Origin: Chloroflexota bacterium
Lineage (GTDB): Bacteria; Chloroflexota; Anaerolineae; Anaerolineales; Villigracilaceae
Reading direction: 5' to 3'
DNA: 64,000 nucleotides
Assembly: GCA_021414245.1 (NCBI GenBank)
Contig: JAIOOU010000001.1
Span: forward strand, 62,001-126,000
Shown: piece by piece, positions 53,944 to 62,262 of the stretch
Numbering within the stretch: position 1 is the stretch's first letter
Layout of the letters: each line of letters starts with the position of its first letter
Made by a program: the position numbers and the translations under genes
Notes under the pieces: generated by a model
What the model saw: the letters and a program-made list of their open reading frames with translations, nothing else
What the model was told of the DNA's origin: nothing
The model's database searches: none

Positions 53944-54807
53944 TTAGTACTGTCCGATGGCCCCGGTCTGGCGGGCACGGCGCTCCATGATGACGAAGAG
54001 AATATATCCGACCGCCAGCCAGAAGATCCCGAAGACCGTCATCATAAGCAGGTCGTGGGAAATGCCGGTGAAACCTTCGGTCGAGAGGGCCGCCGAGCGC
54101 ATGGCGTGGATGACGTAAGTCTGGGGCAGCCATTGCGCCACCGACTGCATCCAGCCCGGCAGCAACATCAAGGGATAGGTGATCCCGCAGAAGATCATGA
54201 CAATCCCGCGCACCAGGAAGACAAAAGCGTTGGCTTCCTTGACCGTGATGACCACGCTGGCGAAAGCAAAGCCCAGCCCGTACACGGAAGGGATGGCTGC
54301 CAGGATGACCAGCAGGGTCAGCCAGAGGCTGCCGTTGAATTTCACGCCGAAAAGCAGCACATATTCCAGGCCGGAGATGGCCAGTAATAGCAGCATCGAA
54401 ACCATCTGCGGAACACTGCTGCCGAGCAGGTAGGAAAAGCGCCAGGTGGGCGAGAGCCAGTTCGATTCAAGTGTGCCGCGCAACTGTTCGTTGCGCAGGG
54501 AATAACCCACAGCCCACAGCACGATGTTCTGCCACATCCAGATCATGGTGCCCACGGCGATGTAGCCGACGTATTCGGTCAGGCCGGTGGAGGTTTTGAA
54601 GGTGGCCAGACCGCTGCCGTCCACCCCGGACAGGGCGCGGGCGGTCAGGATATAGCCCATGGGGAAGATGACCGGCCAGATCAGCAGGGATACGATCCAG
54701 GAGGGATAGCGCACGAAGACGGTCCATTCGCGGCGGACGACCGCCCAAAAGGCGCGCAGATCAGAGGGAAAGCCGCGGACGGCCAGGGAATTGGAATTGG
54801 CGTTCAT
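53944..54807 (-). CDS. ABC-2 type transporter permease
   Basis: A 287-residue second permease with about six membrane segments: YPSWIVSLLIWPVIFPMGYILTARAL, YVGYIAVGTMIWMWQNIVLWAVGYSL, VSMLLLLAISGLEYVLLFGV, LLVILAAIPSVYGLGFAFASVVITVKEANAFVFLVRGIVMIFCGITYPLMLLPGWM, and LLMMTVFGIFWLAVGYILFVIMERRARQTGAIGQY. Its C-terminal end is very like that of the neighbouring permease (RRxR-TG-x-GQ), which points to a duplication. It starts 15 bases after the ATPase gene. Confidence 0.9.
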   Translation of the reverse strand: MNANSNSLAVRGFPSDLRAFWAVVRREWTVFVRYPSWIVSLLIWPVIFPMGYILTARALSGVDGSGLATFKTSTGLTEYVGYIAVGTMIWMWQNIVLWAVGYSLRNEQLRGTLESNWLSPTWRFSYLLGSSVPQMVSMLLLLAISGLEYVLLFGVKFNGSLWLTLLVILAAIPSVYGLGFAFASVVITVKEANAFVFLVRGIVMIFCGITYPLMLLPGWMQSVAQWLPQTYVIHAMRSAALSTEGFTGISHDLLMMTVFGIFWLAVGYILFVIMERRARQTGAIGQY

Positions 54808-54822
54808 GGTTGACCTTATTTA

Positions 54823-55884
54823 TTAATCCCGCAATGCCTTGCCGGTCAGTTGAATGAAGACATCTTCGAGCGAAGGCTTTACGATGTTCATGTTGACCAG
54901 GCGTGTGCCATTTTGTCCGATGTGTTCCACGATCTTCGGCAGGACCGCGCGGCTGTTGTTGGATTGCAGGTTGACCTCCCACAGATCCGCTTCGCCCTGC
55001 TGGCGTGCCATCAAACTTTTTACCTCGGAAATAGAGCGTAATTTTTCACCGATATATTCCTGCCAGCCGGTCACTTCGAGTTTGATGATCTCCTGCTGGT
55101 CGATCTGGGCCTTGAGGTTGGCAGGCGTGTCAAGGGCGATGACCTTGCCCGTGTCGATGATGCCGATCCGGTCGGAGAGCTGGTCGGCTTCCTCCATATA
55201 ATGGGTGGTGAGCAGGATGGTGTGGCCTTCCGATTTCAATTGGGCGATCAACTCCCTTAAGTTGCGGGCAGCTTGCGGGTCCAGGCCGAGCGTGGGCTCA
55301 TCGAGCAGGAGAATGGGGGGGCGGGCCAGCAAGGCCTTGGCGATGGCAATGCGCTGGCGCATGCCTGTCGAATATTTTTCCACGAGTTCGTTGGCGCGGT
55401 CCTTGATCTCCATGCGTTCAATCAATTCCTCCACGCGTTTCTTGGCCACCGGGGCCGGGATGTGATATAGCGCGGCGAAGTATTCGAGGTTTTCGCGCCC
55501 GGACAGTTTCCAATAAATACTGCGCTCGCCAGCCAGGACCGTGCCAAGACTGCGGCGGACCTCGTTGGCCTGTTTGACGATGTCAAAGCCGTTAACACGG
55601 GCGGTGCCGCTCGTCGGTTCAAGCAGTGTGCACAACATGCGGATGGTGGTGGACTTGCCCGCGCCGTTCGGACCCAGCAGGCCGAAGATCTCGCCACGTT
55701 TGATCTGGATATCCACACCGTCGACGGCAGTGAAAGTGGCTTGCGGTTCCTTCTTACCGAAAAGCTGCCACGGCTTGCGTCGGGGAATGGGCATCCCTTC
55801 GGTTTTTTCGGATTTATCCCCGGTACCGGGCCGGGCGGGGAATTTTTTCACCAGTTGACTGGCTTCGACGGCAAATTCGGACAT
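54823..55884 (-). CDS. ABC transporter ATP-binding protein (DrrA-like)
   Basis: A 353-residue ATPase. Walker A is GLLGPNGAGKSTT, the signature YSTGMRQRIAIAKALLARP, Walker B ILLLDEPTLGLD, with H-loop LLTTHYMEEADQLSDRIGIIDTGKVIA. A spacer of about 35 residues (GTGDKSEKTEGMPIPRRKPWQLFGKKEPQAT) lies in the first domain, between the first strand and the A-loop. The C-terminus (from 260) is the DrrA-type regulatory extension. AAGGAG before the ATG. First gene of the operon. Confidence 0.95.
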   Translation of the reverse strand: MSEFAVEASQLVKKFPARPGTGDKSEKTEGMPIPRRKPWQLFGKKEPQATFTAVDGVDIQIKRGEIFGLLGPNGAGKSTTIRMLCTLLEPTSGTARVNGFDIVKQANEVRRSLGTVLAGERSIYWKLSGRENLEYFAALYHIPAPVAKKRVEELIERMEIKDRANELVEKYSTGMRQRIAIAKALLARPPILLLDEPTLGLDPQAARNLRELIAQLKSEGHTILLTTHYMEEADQLSDRIGIIDTGKVIALDTPANLKAQIDQQEIIKLEVTGWQEYIGEKLRSISEVKSLMARQQGEADLWEVNLQSNNSRAVLPKIVEHIGQNGTRLVNMNIVKPSLEDVFIQLTGKALRD

Positions 55885-56255
55885 CTTGAGCTCCTTTATT
55901 AAGGCGGATATCAATAAAACGAAGTCTTTCCTTGATAATATTGACTTGTTTTGCTAACAATTATGCATATATTATAACTAATCATTGATTTTGTCAATAG
56001 ATAATTCAAGAAAATCAAGGTCGGGCTTAATAATCCATGGGAAATGTGTCATTCTCAATCAAAGCGATATTTTGCACCGGATTGGCAGTATGGATGAGAC
56101 TTTGGATGGAGTAGGTGAGGTATTTGGATTGATTTTGAATGGCGTTATAATTTCAATCATGGGGCCTAATACAAAAAACTTTCCGTAGGGAAAATCTGTG
56201 GACACAATAGGACAAGCCTTTTTGTATCAGCAGTGAGCCTCAAGAGGATTGATCA
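55885..56255. other. Intergenic region with the ABC operon promoter
   Basis: On the minus strand TTGACA (55997-55992) and TATAAT (55976-55971) have a 15 base spacer, a short but acceptable promoter for the ABC operon. The rest is AT-rich and shows no gene or clear structure. Confidence 0.55.
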
Positions 56256-56729
56256 ATGAGTATGCCAATGCATTTGAGCGTGGTGGTTGTGGCGGAAAGA
56301 AGCGAGCTTGCGGGTATTGCGGCTGCCGTATTGCCCGGTAAGAATATTGGCGGTATTAATCCACGGATCCTGGCCGCTTCGAGTTCGTTGTCGAATGAAA
56401 AATCCATTTTCTTTTTGTCGGGGGACAAACATAAAATCCTGATTAATGTTGCGCCACCCTGTCACTTCATCAACCCCAAACGGATTGATCTGTGGATCGC
56501 GCTGGATGACGAAAGTGAGAAGGATGCGCGCCGGAATATCGAACTGTATGGTCCGCCTCCCGACAATTTTTATCGTGGTGTATTTCGTGACCCGGTCGCC
56601 ATGTGCGGTTTTAAGATTCCGGCCATCCCTTCCTCGAAAAGCGGTATCGATGCCTGGCTGGATGAACTCATCGGAAACCTTGAACCCTGGAGAAAGCAGA
56701 TTTGGGATGCTTTCTCCGATTCATCATAG
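56256..56729 (+). CDS. Uncharacterised protein
   Basis: A 157-residue protein not recognised. It has an alternating fold: HLSVVVVAERSELAGIAAAVLPGKN, IFFLSGDKHKILINVAPPC, IDLWIALDDESEKDARRNIELYG, then GFKIPAIPSSKSGIDAWLDELIGNLEPWRKQIWDAF. No signal peptide or metal motif. AGAGGA lies 8 bases before the ATG. It stands alone. Confidence 0.65.
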   Translation: MSMPMHLSVVVVAERSELAGIAAAVLPGKNIGGINPRILAASSSLSNEKSIFFLSGDKHKILINVAPPCHFINPKRIDLWIALDDESEKDARRNIELYGPPPDNFYRGVFRDPVAMCGFKIPAIPSSKSGIDAWLDELIGNLEPWRKQIWDAFSDSS

Positions 56730-56828
56730 CCTCAACCCCATCTCTTTAGCGATTGGACGGACAGACAGGTCTGTGGGCTGCAAAGAGTAACTGAGTGATC
56801 TTGTTAAATCAATTGGAGGAGAAAGAGA

Positions 56829-57338
56829 ATGGAATTTGAGAGATTCTATCGAGAGCTTGAGAATAGCACGGAAACGATCCGCACCCTGGTAAATGGGGTG
56901 TCACAGGCCGAGGCACGCCTCAAGCCGGCCCCCGGAGCCTGGTCCATTCTTGAAGTGATCTGTCACCTTTATGATATTGAGTGCGAAGATTTCCGTCAGC
57001 GCCTGGACTCCATCCTGCACCGGCCGACGGAGGAGTTTCCCCTGATCGACCCTCAAAGCTGGATCAAAGCCCGCGGATACAACCAACGGGATTTTGTCGG
57101 AGTCTTGCAGGATTTCTTCATGGAGCGGGAAAAATCCCTTGCCTGGCTGCAGAGTCTTTCCAATCCGGACTGGGAGGCAGAATATGTTGATGAGTCCGGA
57201 CCCACCAAGGCGGGTACGATGCTCGTCTCTTGGGCTGCCCATGACAATCTGCACATCCGTCAACTGGTGGAGTTGAGACGGGCCAGGATCGTAGGCATGG
57301 CCGAGCCGTTTGAAGTCGATTATGCAGGTGAATGGTGA
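56829..57338 (+). CDS. DinB-like protein
   Basis: A 169-residue four-helix protein of the DinB/YfiT superfamily. Metal-binding His residues of the family are visible: KPAPGAWSILEVICHLYDIE (first), and SWAAHDNLHIRQLVELRRAR (second pair). Such proteins often serve as thiol (bacillithiol or mycothiol) transferases or have unknown roles; the substrate is not known. GGAGG precedes the ATG. Confidence 0.85.
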   Translation: MEFERFYRELENSTETIRTLVNGVSQAEARLKPAPGAWSILEVICHLYDIECEDFRQRLDSILHRPTEEFPLIDPQSWIKARGYNQRDFVGVLQDFFMEREKSLAWLQSLSNPDWEAEYVDESGPTKAGTMLVSWAAHDNLHIRQLVELRRARIVGMAEPFEVDYAGEW

Positions 57339-57433
57339 CTTTTTCCCATGACAAACGAACTGATCGTGCGCAATGCTGAGGTCGAAGAATTGTTTTTGCA
57401 ATCAACGGAAATCCGATAAAGGAGGCTTGATCG

Positions 57434-57817
57434 ATGAGTCCAGTTCCCATGTCACGATTGGAATTAGCAACCCGAATCGTTCTTGAATTCAATGAGGCCT
57501 TCAACCGTCATGATGTCCCGGGGATGATGCGGCTGATGGGCGACGATTGCATCTTTGAGAACACTGACCCGGCTCCCGATGGCAGTGTCTACTCGGGCAG
57601 GGAAGCAGTCACTCAATTTTGGGCTGACTTCTTTCGGGAGTCACCCCAGGCCCATATTGAAATCGAGGAAATTTTTGGATTGGGACTTCGTTGTGTAATG
57701 CGCTGGAGATATGAATGGGTGGATGCCGCCGGCGCGAAGGGACATGTCCGGGGAGTAGACATATTCCAGATCAAGGATGGTTTGATCTCCGAAAAATTTT
57801 CTTATGTCAAAGGATAA
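57434..57817 (+). CDS. NTF2-like / SnoaL-like protein
   Basis: A 127-residue cone-shaped alpha+beta protein: LATRIVLEFNEAFNRHDVPGMMRLMGDDCIFENTDPAPDGSVYSGREAVTQFWADFF, then CVMRWRYEWVDAAGAKGHVRGVDIFQIKDGLISEKFSYVKG. This is the SnoaL-like pattern, with a hydrophobic pocket and no fixed activity. AAAGGAGG lies before the ATG. Confidence 0.87.
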   Translation: MSPVPMSRLELATRIVLEFNEAFNRHDVPGMMRLMGDDCIFENTDPAPDGSVYSGREAVTQFWADFFRESPQAHIEIEEIFGLGLRCVMRWRYEWVDAAGAKGHVRGVDIFQIKDGLISEKFSYVKG

Positions 57818-57861
57818 TTGAAAAAATACAGCGCACCCCTCGAAAGCGGGACCCGATACAA

Positions 57862-58632
57862 TTATCTGACCGGCCAGGGGATTTCCGCCGGCCCGGCGTA
57901 GCCATGTTTTTCCTGGAAATACACCCTGCCGTGTGAAGGCGTGTTGCACCCTTCTTCATCCACGAACCTGATCGCCGGATAATTCGTAGCCAGCGGGTCG
58001 AAGATCATCCTCCCGTCTTCACAGCGCCAGACCTCGATGATGTAAATGAACATGTTCTCGTCCTCCTGGTCGCCGGCGATTAAGGTGATCGCCTGCCAGG
58101 TGACGGTCACCTCGTTCGGGTTGTTCGGGTCACGGGATGCGCTTAATACGGTGGTGGGGGCATAATAAGGCGAAGCCGGCAATTTATATCCGTCGGGATA
58201 AACGATCTTGAGTGTCTGCTGGTCGCCCTGAATATCGACGAATTTTGCATTGATCCAACATTTCCTGTCATTGTCGACCATCAGCCAGTTATTGCCATCC
58301 GTGCGGCCGATCAATTTGATATTGGCGCCTTTTCGAAAGGCGAATAGATAAAGGTATTCAGACCCCGGGCCGTAGCGGCAGCTAAGCAGGTCCGCGGTAA
58401 CCTTGGCCTTCAGGCTGTCCACAACGGCAATCGGGGTGGGTGAGCTGGTTTCCGCCGGCGGAACCGGTGTGGAGGTTTCAGTTGGCGGAATCGATGTCGG
58501 GGTGAATGTGCCCGTTGGCAAAATCACAGCGGTGGCGGAAGCCTGAATCGCGGGCTGGATCGTCACTGTTCGAGGCGGTGCACAAGCTGAAAGGAAAAGA
58601 AGCAGCAGTAAAATTTTTGAAATATTTTTCAT
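57862..58632 (-). CDS. Lipoprotein with an SH3-like domain
   Basis: A 256-residue exported lipoprotein. The signal peptide KNISKILLLLLFLSACAPP ends in the lipobox L-S-A-C. A Pro/Thr-rich spacer (TFTPTSIPPTETSTPVPPAETSSPTPIAV) follows, common in Chloroflexota. Then comes an SH3b-like domain (VTADLLSCRYGPGSEYLYLFAFRKGANIKLIGRTDGNNWLMVDNDRKCWINAKFV), which in other proteins binds wall peptides. A C-terminal part of about 110 residues is not recognised. It lies 6 bases after the DsbA-like gene. Confidence 0.87.
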   Translation of the reverse strand: MKNISKILLLLLFLSACAPPRTVTIQPAIQASATAVILPTGTFTPTSIPPTETSTPVPPAETSSPTPIAVVDSLKAKVTADLLSCRYGPGSEYLYLFAFRKGANIKLIGRTDGNNWLMVDNDRKCWINAKFVDIQGDQQTLKIVYPDGYKLPASPYYAPTTVLSASRDPNNPNEVTVTWQAITLIAGDQEDENMFIYIIEVWRCEDGRMIFDPLATNYPAIRFVDEEGCNTPSHGRVYFQEKHGYAGPAEIPWPVR

Positions 58633-58638
58633 GCTTGT

Positions 58639-59391
58639 CTATCCGCTTTGGATGTCCAAAGCCCCATCCAGGATCTGGTCGATATATTGTTTCAATATGG
58701 AGAAAGGTTGTGCCCCTTCCAATTTGATTCCATTTATGAACAGGGTTGGCGTCGCGTGGACCCCGTCCGCTTCGGCTTGCGCCGCATCCTGTTCCACGGT
58801 CCCCTTGTGCTTTTCCCCGCTGATGCAGGACTCGAATTCATCCATGTTCAGGTCCAGTGTCCGGGCGTAGGAGACGAGCTTGTCCTTCGTAAAGTCGCCA
58901 ACGTTCTCCCCGGTCCAATTGCTGAAGAGCGTATCGTGATATTCCCAAAACCTGCCCTGATCTCCGGCGCAATACGCGCCCTCTGCCGCCCAGGCTGATT
59001 CGGTCCCGAGAAAGGCCCCCACAGACCGGTATTCGAAATACACCTTGTCCGTGTTGACGTATTCGGCGATCAATTGCGGTTCGGTGTCAGTCCAGAATTT
59101 CAGGCAGTACGGACATTGGAAATCGCCATATTCAATAATGTGCACCGGTGCGTCCGGATTGCCCATCGTGTTGTTTTGGGTCGGGGCCAGCGGAGTCCCT
59201 TTCACGGAATGGATTTGCTGCGGGATGAATTTCTGCACGAATTTCGGACCGGCGATGAACACGCTCCCGATCAGGGCAGTTCCGCACAGGATGACAAAAC
59301 AACCGCCAGCGGCCAGCCAAAATCTCCATTTTGGCCTGGACGTTTGCGGAATATCCTGCATAAGGTCCCCGGGAATTTTTTCTTCGATCAT
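58639..59391 (-). CDS. DsbA-like thioredoxin-domain protein, membrane-anchored
   Basis: A 250-residue protein. One membrane segment (FWLAAGGCFVILCGTALIGSVFIAG) near the N-terminus anchors it outside. The redox domain has GDFQCPYCLKFW (CxxC), AWAAEGAYCAGDQGRFWEYHDTLF and GVHATPTLFINGIKLEGAQPF (cis-Pro). This is the thioredoxin_4/DsbA family, for making or shuffling disulfides of exported proteins. The start MIEEKIPG follows AAGGAG; longer frames have none. Confidence 0.91.
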   Translation of the reverse strand: MIEEKIPGDLMQDIPQTSRPKWRFWLAAGGCFVILCGTALIGSVFIAGPKFVQKFIPQQIHSVKGTPLAPTQNNTMGNPDAPVHIIEYGDFQCPYCLKFWTDTEPQLIAEYVNTDKVYFEYRSVGAFLGTESAWAAEGAYCAGDQGRFWEYHDTLFSNWTGENVGDFTKDKLVSYARTLDLNMDEFESCISGEKHKGTVEQDAAQAEADGVHATPTLFINGIKLEGAQPFSILKQYIDQILDGALDIQSG

Positions 59392-59517
59392 TCCATTACT
59401 CCTTCCAAGGTCCAAATTGTACCGTGAAAAAAATTCATCGGTCGCGTTGAGCCCCACAGGATCCCTTTCCTAATCCAAAACTTATATAAATTGTACAAGG
59501 GAAATCCGTTTTTTCGT

Positions 59518-59523
59518 TATAAT
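59518..59523 (+). promoter_or_regulatory. TATAAT box just before the VanW gene
   Basis: TATAAT ends 7 bases before the ATG at 59531, and no ribosome-binding site lies between them. Transcription would start at or next to the ATG, giving a leaderless message. A good -35 was not found (TTGTAC at 59491 is too far). Confidence 0.5.
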
Positions 59524-59530
59524 CCTTTCC

Positions 59531-61411
59531 ATGTACACCCCTTTAAATACTCGTAACTCCCTGGTAAAACAGATCCTGGCCGCCCTCGCGATCGGATTGA
59601 TCCTCTTTATCGGGATCGTTGTTTTCTGGACGATCGGCTATCAACTGGTTTATGCCGGGCGGATCTTTCCCGGGACCTCCGTGGCGGGTGTGGACCTTTC
59701 CGGCCTTTCCCCGGAAGAAGCCGCGGTGAAATTAAGTCAGACCCTTTCGTATCCAAATACAGGCAAGATCCTGTTCCGGGATGCGGATAAATTATGGGTG
59801 GCTTCCCCGGCTGAACTCGGCATGGTCTTTGATCCCTCAGCCAGTGCCCTGGCGGCTTATCGATTGGGCCGTTCCGGCGGTTTGTTTGGCGCCCTGGCGG
59901 GGCAGATCAACTCCCGCGGACTGGGTGTGGACGTGCCTCCTGTAGTGATCTTTGATCAGCGCGTTGCCTATGCCTATTTGCAGAACATCGCCGGACAGGT
60001 TGACCAGCAGGTCGTGGAAGCCAGCCTGCATGTCGAGGGAACGAACGTGGTCGCACAGCCCGGTCAACTTGGACGCCTGCTCAATCTCGATGCAACGCTC
60101 ATTTATCTGGGCGCGCAACTGCAGTCCTTTCGGGATGGGGAGGTGCCCCTGGTGATTCAGGAGGCCGCCCCCAAGCTGTTGGATGTCTCCTCACAAGCGG
60201 ATGCCGCCCGGCGCATTCTCAGCCAGCCCTTGACCATCACTGTACCCAATTATCGTGAAGGTGACCCCGGTCCCTGGACATACGATGTGCCTGTGGTCGC
60301 GAACATGATCGCCGTGAATGTGGTCGAGAACGGCGGCAGATCGGAAATGCAGGTCGGGCTGGACCCGGCGGCCCTGCGCCAAACCTTGAATGAACTTAAA
60401 ACTTATGTAGACCGTCAGCCTGCCAATGCGCGTTTCACTTTTAATGATGGGACCGGGCAGCTTGAAGCCACTCAGGCCTCCAATGTCGGCCGGGTCATGG
60501 ATGTGGAAGCCAGCATTGCAGCCGTCAACGATGCCCTCCTGCGCGGTGAACATACAGTTGCCCTCTCCGTTGCGGAGTCCCAGCCGGCTGTGGCGGATAC
60601 TGCCACCGGCGCGGACCTTGGCATTACGCAGTTGATTCAGCAGCAGACAACGTATTTTTACGGTTCCAGCGATGCGCGCATACAGAATATCGTTGCGGCC
60701 GCGAAGCAGTATCATGGTCTGCTGGTTGCTCCGGGCGAGACCTTCTCCATGGGCAGTGTGCTCGGGGATGTCAGCCTCGAGAACGGCTTTGCGGAAGCCC
60801 TCATCATTTACGGCGGCCGCACCATCAAAGGCGTTGGCGGAGGCGTTTGTCAGGTCAGTACCACTCTTTTCCGCACGGTATTCTTCGCTGGTTTTCCGGT
60901 GGTCGAAAGATACTACCATGCCTACCGCGTTTCCTATTATGAAATGGATGCCAGTGGCTCAGTGGATCCCACCCTGGCAGGTTTGGATGCCACTGTTTAT
61001 TTCCCGCTGGTGGATTTTAAATTCAAGAACGACTCCCCCTACTGGCTGCTGATGGAAACCTATGTGGATGTCGGCGCACGCACGCTGACCTGGAAACTGT
61101 ATTCCACCTCCGATGGACGCAGCGTTACCTGGGATACTACCGGCCCGGCGAATGTTGTCCCTGCGCCTTCACCGCTTTTTGAAGTCAACCCCGACTTAAA
61201 GGAAGACCAGATCAAGCAGGTTGATTATCCCGCCCAGGGTGCGGACGTAACCGTCAACCGCACCGTCTGGCGCAACGGCCAGGCATATTTTACTGATCAA
61301 TTCCAGACCCACTATCAGCCCTGGCAGGCGGTCTGCCAGTATGGACCCGGCACGGAAGACCCGGAACGGGTTGCCAAAAGAAAGAAACTCTGCGTGACCT
61401 CCAGTACTTGA
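59531..61411 (+). CDS. VanW family protein with peptidoglycan-binding-like repeats
   Basis: A 626-residue exported protein with an N-terminal membrane segment (ILAALAIGLILFIGIVVFWTIGYQLV). Residues about 50-370 hold PG_binding_4-like repeats (start GTSVAGVDLSGLSPEEAAVKLSQ; later ANARFTFNDGTGQLEATQASNVGRVMDVEASIAAVNDAL). The VanW domain follows, with FYGSSDARIQNIVAAAKQYHGLLVAPGETFSMGSVLGDVSLENGF, YGGRTIKGVGGGVCQVSTTLFRTVFFAGFPVVERYYHAYRVSYYE. This family is linked to the cell envelope but its activity is not known. It is not evidence of vancomycin resistance. Confidence 0.93.
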   Translation: MYTPLNTRNSLVKQILAALAIGLILFIGIVVFWTIGYQLVYAGRIFPGTSVAGVDLSGLSPEEAAVKLSQTLSYPNTGKILFRDADKLWVASPAELGMVFDPSASALAAYRLGRSGGLFGALAGQINSRGLGVDVPPVVIFDQRVAYAYLQNIAGQVDQQVVEASLHVEGTNVVAQPGQLGRLLNLDATLIYLGAQLQSFRDGEVPLVIQEAAPKLLDVSSQADAARRILSQPLTITVPNYREGDPGPWTYDVPVVANMIAVNVVENGGRSEMQVGLDPAALRQTLNELKTYVDRQPANARFTFNDGTGQLEATQASNVGRVMDVEASIAAVNDALLRGEHTVALSVAESQPAVADTATGADLGITQLIQQQTTYFYGSSDARIQNIVAAAKQYHGLLVAPGETFSMGSVLGDVSLENGFAEALIIYGGRTIKGVGGGVCQVSTTLFRTVFFAGFPVVERYYHAYRVSYYEMDASGSVDPTLAGLDATVYFPLVDFKFKNDSPYWLLMETYVDVGARTLTWKLYSTSDGRSVTWDTTGPANVVPAPSPLFEVNPDLKEDQIKQVDYPAQGADVTVNRTVWRNGQAYFTDQFQTHYQPWQAVCQYGPGTEDPERVAKRKKLCVTSST

Positions 61412-61466
61412 TGGTTTGCAGGATATTTTCACATGGTACAATCTTTTCCTGAATAAAGGAGACTCA

Positions 61467-61685
61467 ATGGTCAGTTCAGAATTGCTCGAGATCTTAAGAT
61501 GCCCCAATTGCGTGCGCGAAAAACAAGGCATGCTGGTTTTATACAAGGATGCCTGGCTGGTTTGCCAGGATTGCAGCCGCAAATATCCGATCGTGGATGA
61601 TATTCCCGTCATGTTGATCGATGAAGGGGACAAGTGGATCAAGACTGCGCAGGAGTCCCTGCCGGTCCCGCCTCCCGCAAAATAA
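61467..61685 (+). CDS. Trm112-like zinc-binding protein
   Basis: A 72-residue protein of the Trm112/YcaR family: SELLEILRCPNCVREKQGMLVLYKDAWLVCQDCSRKYPIVDDIPVMLIDEGDKW. Two CxxC pairs bind zinc. In other organisms such proteins activate methyltransferases. AAAGGAG precedes the ATG. Confidence 0.9.
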   Translation: MVSSELLEILRCPNCVREKQGMLVLYKDAWLVCQDCSRKYPIVDDIPVMLIDEGDKWIKTAQESLPVPPPAK

Positions 61686-61687
61686 GA

Positions 61688-62251
61688 ATGCAGGAGCTGT
61701 TGGCCGAACTGACCAGCGGGGATGATGGACGTGCGGAGAATTCCATTCCCGCGATCACGGCCCTCGGGTCGGCGGCCCTCCCGCCCTTGTTGAATTTGAC
61801 GAGGGATGAAAAGGCGGATACTCGCTGGTGGGCAATCCGTGCCCTGGCTGCCTCGCCTCACACGCGGACCGAGGACCTGCTCTCGCTCCTCAGCGACCCG
61901 GCCCCGGAAGTGCGAGCCGCCGCCGCTCTTGCCGTCTGCGCTCATCCTCACGAATGCGCAGTCAAAGCTCTGGTGGAGACACTGGCAGATGCAGACTCTT
62001 TGGTTGCCGGTCTGGCCGGAAACGCCCTGGTGAAAATTGGCGGCCCTTCGGTGCCGGACCTGCTGGAAGTCATGAAAGAAGCGCCGGCAGGCGTCAGAAT
62101 TTTGGCCTTGCGCAGCCTGTCCGAGATCGGCGATCATCGTGCCATTCCTGTGATGATGAAGGCGCTGGGTGAAGAATCCGCGTTGCTGCAATATTGGGCG
62201 ACGGAAGGCCTGCAACGACTTGGGCTGGACATGGTCTATATGAAGCCCTGA
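61688..62251 (+). CDS. HEAT-repeat protein
   Basis: A 187-residue helical-repeat protein with about four HEAT/PBS-lyase-like units: IPAITALGSAALPPLLNLTRDEKADTRWWAIRALAASP, LLSLLSDPAPEVRAAAALAVCAHP, VKALVETLADADSLVAGLAGNALVKIG, and AGVRILALRSLSEIGDHRAIPVMMKALGEES. Such repeats carry protein contacts and have no activity of their own. Starts 2 bases after the Trm112 gene. Confidence 0.87.
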   Translation: MQELLAELTSGDDGRAENSIPAITALGSAALPPLLNLTRDEKADTRWWAIRALAASPHTRTEDLLSLLSDPAPEVRAAAALAVCAHPHECAVKALVETLADADSLVAGLAGNALVKIGGPSVPDLLEVMKEAPAGVRILALRSLSEIGDHRAIPVMMKALGEESALLQYWATEGLQRLGLDMVYMKP

Positions 62252-62262
62252 GGTTTTAAAAA

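Noticed and set aside
59531-61411. Vancomycin resistance from a VanW-family gene
   Set aside because: VanW-domain proteins are widespread in bacteria without resistance, and no vanHAX-like genes are near.
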